This document shows positions 5,985 to 7,264 of a DNA stretch of 7,264 nt, in pieces. The stretch is taken from assembly GCA_034435395.1 (NCBI GenBank), contig DAOTXK010000419.1, positions 1 to 7,264 on the forward strand. The letters are read 5' to 3'. Under the pieces are notes generated by a model. The model ran no database searches. It worked only from the letters and a program-made list of their open reading frames with translations, and was not told the DNA's origin. Numbering within the stretch: the stretch's first letter is position 1; the number at the start of each line of letters is the position of its first letter. The DNA is from DAOTXK01 sp034435395 (GTDB lineage: Bacteria; Chloroflexota; Anaerolineae; Aggregatilineales; Ch27). The translations under genes and the position numbers were made by a program.

Positions 5985-7225
5985 TAGCGCCTCCCCCACA
6001 TCACCGGATCGTAGGTGCCATAGGCGGCATACATCCCGTCCGTGATCTCGTAGGTGTTGCCCGTCTCCAGTTCCAGGGCCAGCATCAGCGCCGGACGCTC
6101 ATCCCCCGGCACATTCACCCCGAAGGCCAGGTAGCGCCCGTCCGGCGACCACACCAGCCCCGGCGGGTTGGGGGTGTGTTCATTGGTGGCGAAGCCGCAA
6201 TAGGCCGTCACCTGGCCGGTGGCTGTGTCCAGGACGTGAATCACGGCGTGGCCGACGTTGGCGGCGATGTCCGGCCCGATGATCTCCATCACCCAAAAGG
6301 CCAGGTGACGCCCATCCGGCGACCAGCTCACCGCCTTTTCCTCCTGCTGCCCGGCGATCCGCACCGCGCCGTAGGCCGCCGTCAGATCGGTCGCTCGGAC
6401 CGCCTCGCCCGCCCCTGGTTGGATCAGGTATAGCTCCGCTCCGTAACGATCCAGCGAGGCATCGCGCTCGCCATAACCGATATAGGCCAGGCGCGAACCA
6501 TCCGGCGACCAGTACGTCCCGCCGAAGTAGGGGCGAGCGACCGCCAGCGCCCACGTTTCGCCGCTGTTGAGGTCCACCAGCTCGATCACCGGCCATTCAT
6601 CATCGGCGGGGGCCAGCCGCAGGCCATAAAATCCTCCCGGCTGGACGGAATACACGTCGCGCGCCTCCAGCCGGAGCGGCTCCTGGCCGCCTAGGGAGGC
6701 GTCCATCGGGTAGATGGACGGCGGCCCAACGGTCGGCCAGACCAGCCAGTGCCCGGCGTCCCACCATTCCAGCGCGCTGACGTAATAGGGGAAAGCCTGG
6801 TGCCGCCCGGTCCCATCCACGTTCATCAGCCAGAAGGTGGCCGTCTCCGGCGAGAGGTAGAGCAACTGGCGACGGTCCGGTGAGGGGCGGCAGTTAGGGC
6901 CGCAGGGGCGGGTCTCCGGCAGCGGGTAACGCATATTCCGGTCCAGATCCACCAGCCACATCTCATGGCGGGCGAAGGTGGTGACGATCAGGCCGCTCCC
7001 CTCAAACTCCGCGCGCGGTCGGAGGCCCGTCCCGCAATTCTGGACCAGCGCCCCATACGCCGGCAGCGGGGAGGGCGGCGGCAGGGTGGGCGTTGGCGTC
7101 GGCGCGCCCTGGCCCTGCGCCATCCCCGGCGACCCGTCGATGATCAGCCCGCCCCACGCCAGCAGGAGAACCGCGCAAGCCCAGCGCTGACGGCAGATGG
7201 ACAAATATTGAAGGAAACGGGACAT
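5984..7225 (-). CDS. Exported beta-propeller protein with PD40 (TolB-like) repeats
   Basis: From ATG 7225 the product is 413 aa. The N-terminus has Arg/Cys-containing residues, then a hydrophobic segment WACAVLLLAWGGLII (residues 15-29) and a possible cleavage after GMA, before a short Pro/Thr stretch (APTPTPTLPPPSPLP). The remainder is repeat-built: PD40-type blades carry SPDRRQLLYLS (about 115-125), SPDGSRLAYI (240-249), SPDGRHLAFW (302-311) and SPDGRYLAFG (360-369), each 50-60 residues apart apart from a longer, more divergent stretch in the middle. Such propellers usually bind proteins or glycans outside the cytoplasm; no catalytic residues stand out, so its function is unknown. Cys pairs (Cys64, Cys108, Cys112) may form disulphides. 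The start is uncertain: no Shine-Dalgarno precedes 7225, ATG 7261 is in frame, and the frame is open to the window edge. The gene is convergent with the response regulator. Confidence 0.85.
   Translation of the reverse strand: MSRFLQYLSICRQRWACAVLLLAWGGLIIDGSPGMAQGQGAPTPTPTLPPPSPLPAYGALVQNCGTGLRPRAEFEGSGLIVTTFARHEMWLVDLDRNMRYPLPETRPCGPNCRPSPDRRQLLYLSPETATFWLMNVDGTGRHQAFPYYVSALEWWDAGHWLVWPTVGPPSIYPMDASLGGQEPLRLEARDVYSVQPGGFYGLRLAPADDEWPVIELVDLNSGETWALAVARPYFGGTYWSPDGSRLAYIGYGERDASLDRYGAELYLIQPGAGEAVRATDLTAAYGAVRIAGQQEEKAVSWSPDGRHLAFWVMEIIGPDIAANVGHAVIHVLDTATGQVTAYCGFATNEHTPNPPGLVWSPDGRYLAFGVNVPGDERPALMLALELETGNTYEITDGMYAAYGTYDPVMWGRR
6124..6511 (-). repeat. Three 28-bp imperfect DNA repeats inside the propeller gene
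   Basis: Near-identical 28-bp units lie at 6124-6151, 6298-6325 and 6484-6511. The first two agree at 25 of 28 bases and the last two at 23 of 28. On the minus strand they encode the W-SPDG-x-x-LA strand-turn of successive PD40 blades, with starts 174 and 186 bp apart. They are part of the protein repeat, not a separate element. Confidence 0.7.
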
Positions 7226-7264
7226 GGCACCACACGCTTCAAACCGGACCGGGCAGCCCATCAG

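Overview
The window is GC-rich and almost fully coding. It most likely comes from a member of the Chloroflexota, probably an Anaerolineae-like lineage. This is inferred from gene style only: an exported lipoprotein with a long Pro/Thr-rich linker, a very large 'PTPS-related' multi-pass membrane protein with C-terminal beta-sandwich modules, a secreted PD40/TolB-like propeller, and a Roadblock/V4R pair. No rRNA, tRNA, mobile element, CRISPR array or replication origin is visible.

Layout. On the minus strand, 1-2571 is one uninterrupted reading frame (857 codons in the window, 3' end cut off) for a GT-C-like/PTPS-related membrane protein. It follows, 27 bp downstream and in the same frame, a minus-strand lipoprotein gene (2599-3597). 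A divergent intergenic region of about 309 bp (3598-3906) carries a strong sigma70-type promoter (TTGACA, 17 bp, TG-extended TACATT) reading rightward. After it come a roughly 200-nt leader with two stem-loops and two GTTAAT direct repeats. Next are three plus-strand genes in a row, each with a non-ATG start placed by a good Shine-Dalgarno: Roadblock/LC7 (TTG, 3907), V4R-domain protein (GTG, 4327) and REC plus degenerate GGDEF response regulator (GTG, 5044). A convergent minus-strand gene (5984-7225, perhaps starting further upstream) encodes an exported beta-propeller protein. The 49-bp gap between the two convergent stops contains a four-tract G-quadruplex motif on the minus strand, touching the propeller stop codon.

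How they may work together. The plus-strand trio looks like a compact signalling cassette. The V4R protein is a plausible small-molecule and zinc-binding sensor, the Roadblock protein a dimerising scaffold or GTPase partner, and the response regulator a phosphorylatable switch whose GGDEF domain has lost the catalytic signature, so it probably acts by protein or ligand binding. No histidine kinase and no small GTPase lie in the window, so the input and effector are unknown. The flanking minus-strand genes encode envelope or exported proteins and show no direct functional link to the trio beyond sharing intergenic regions.
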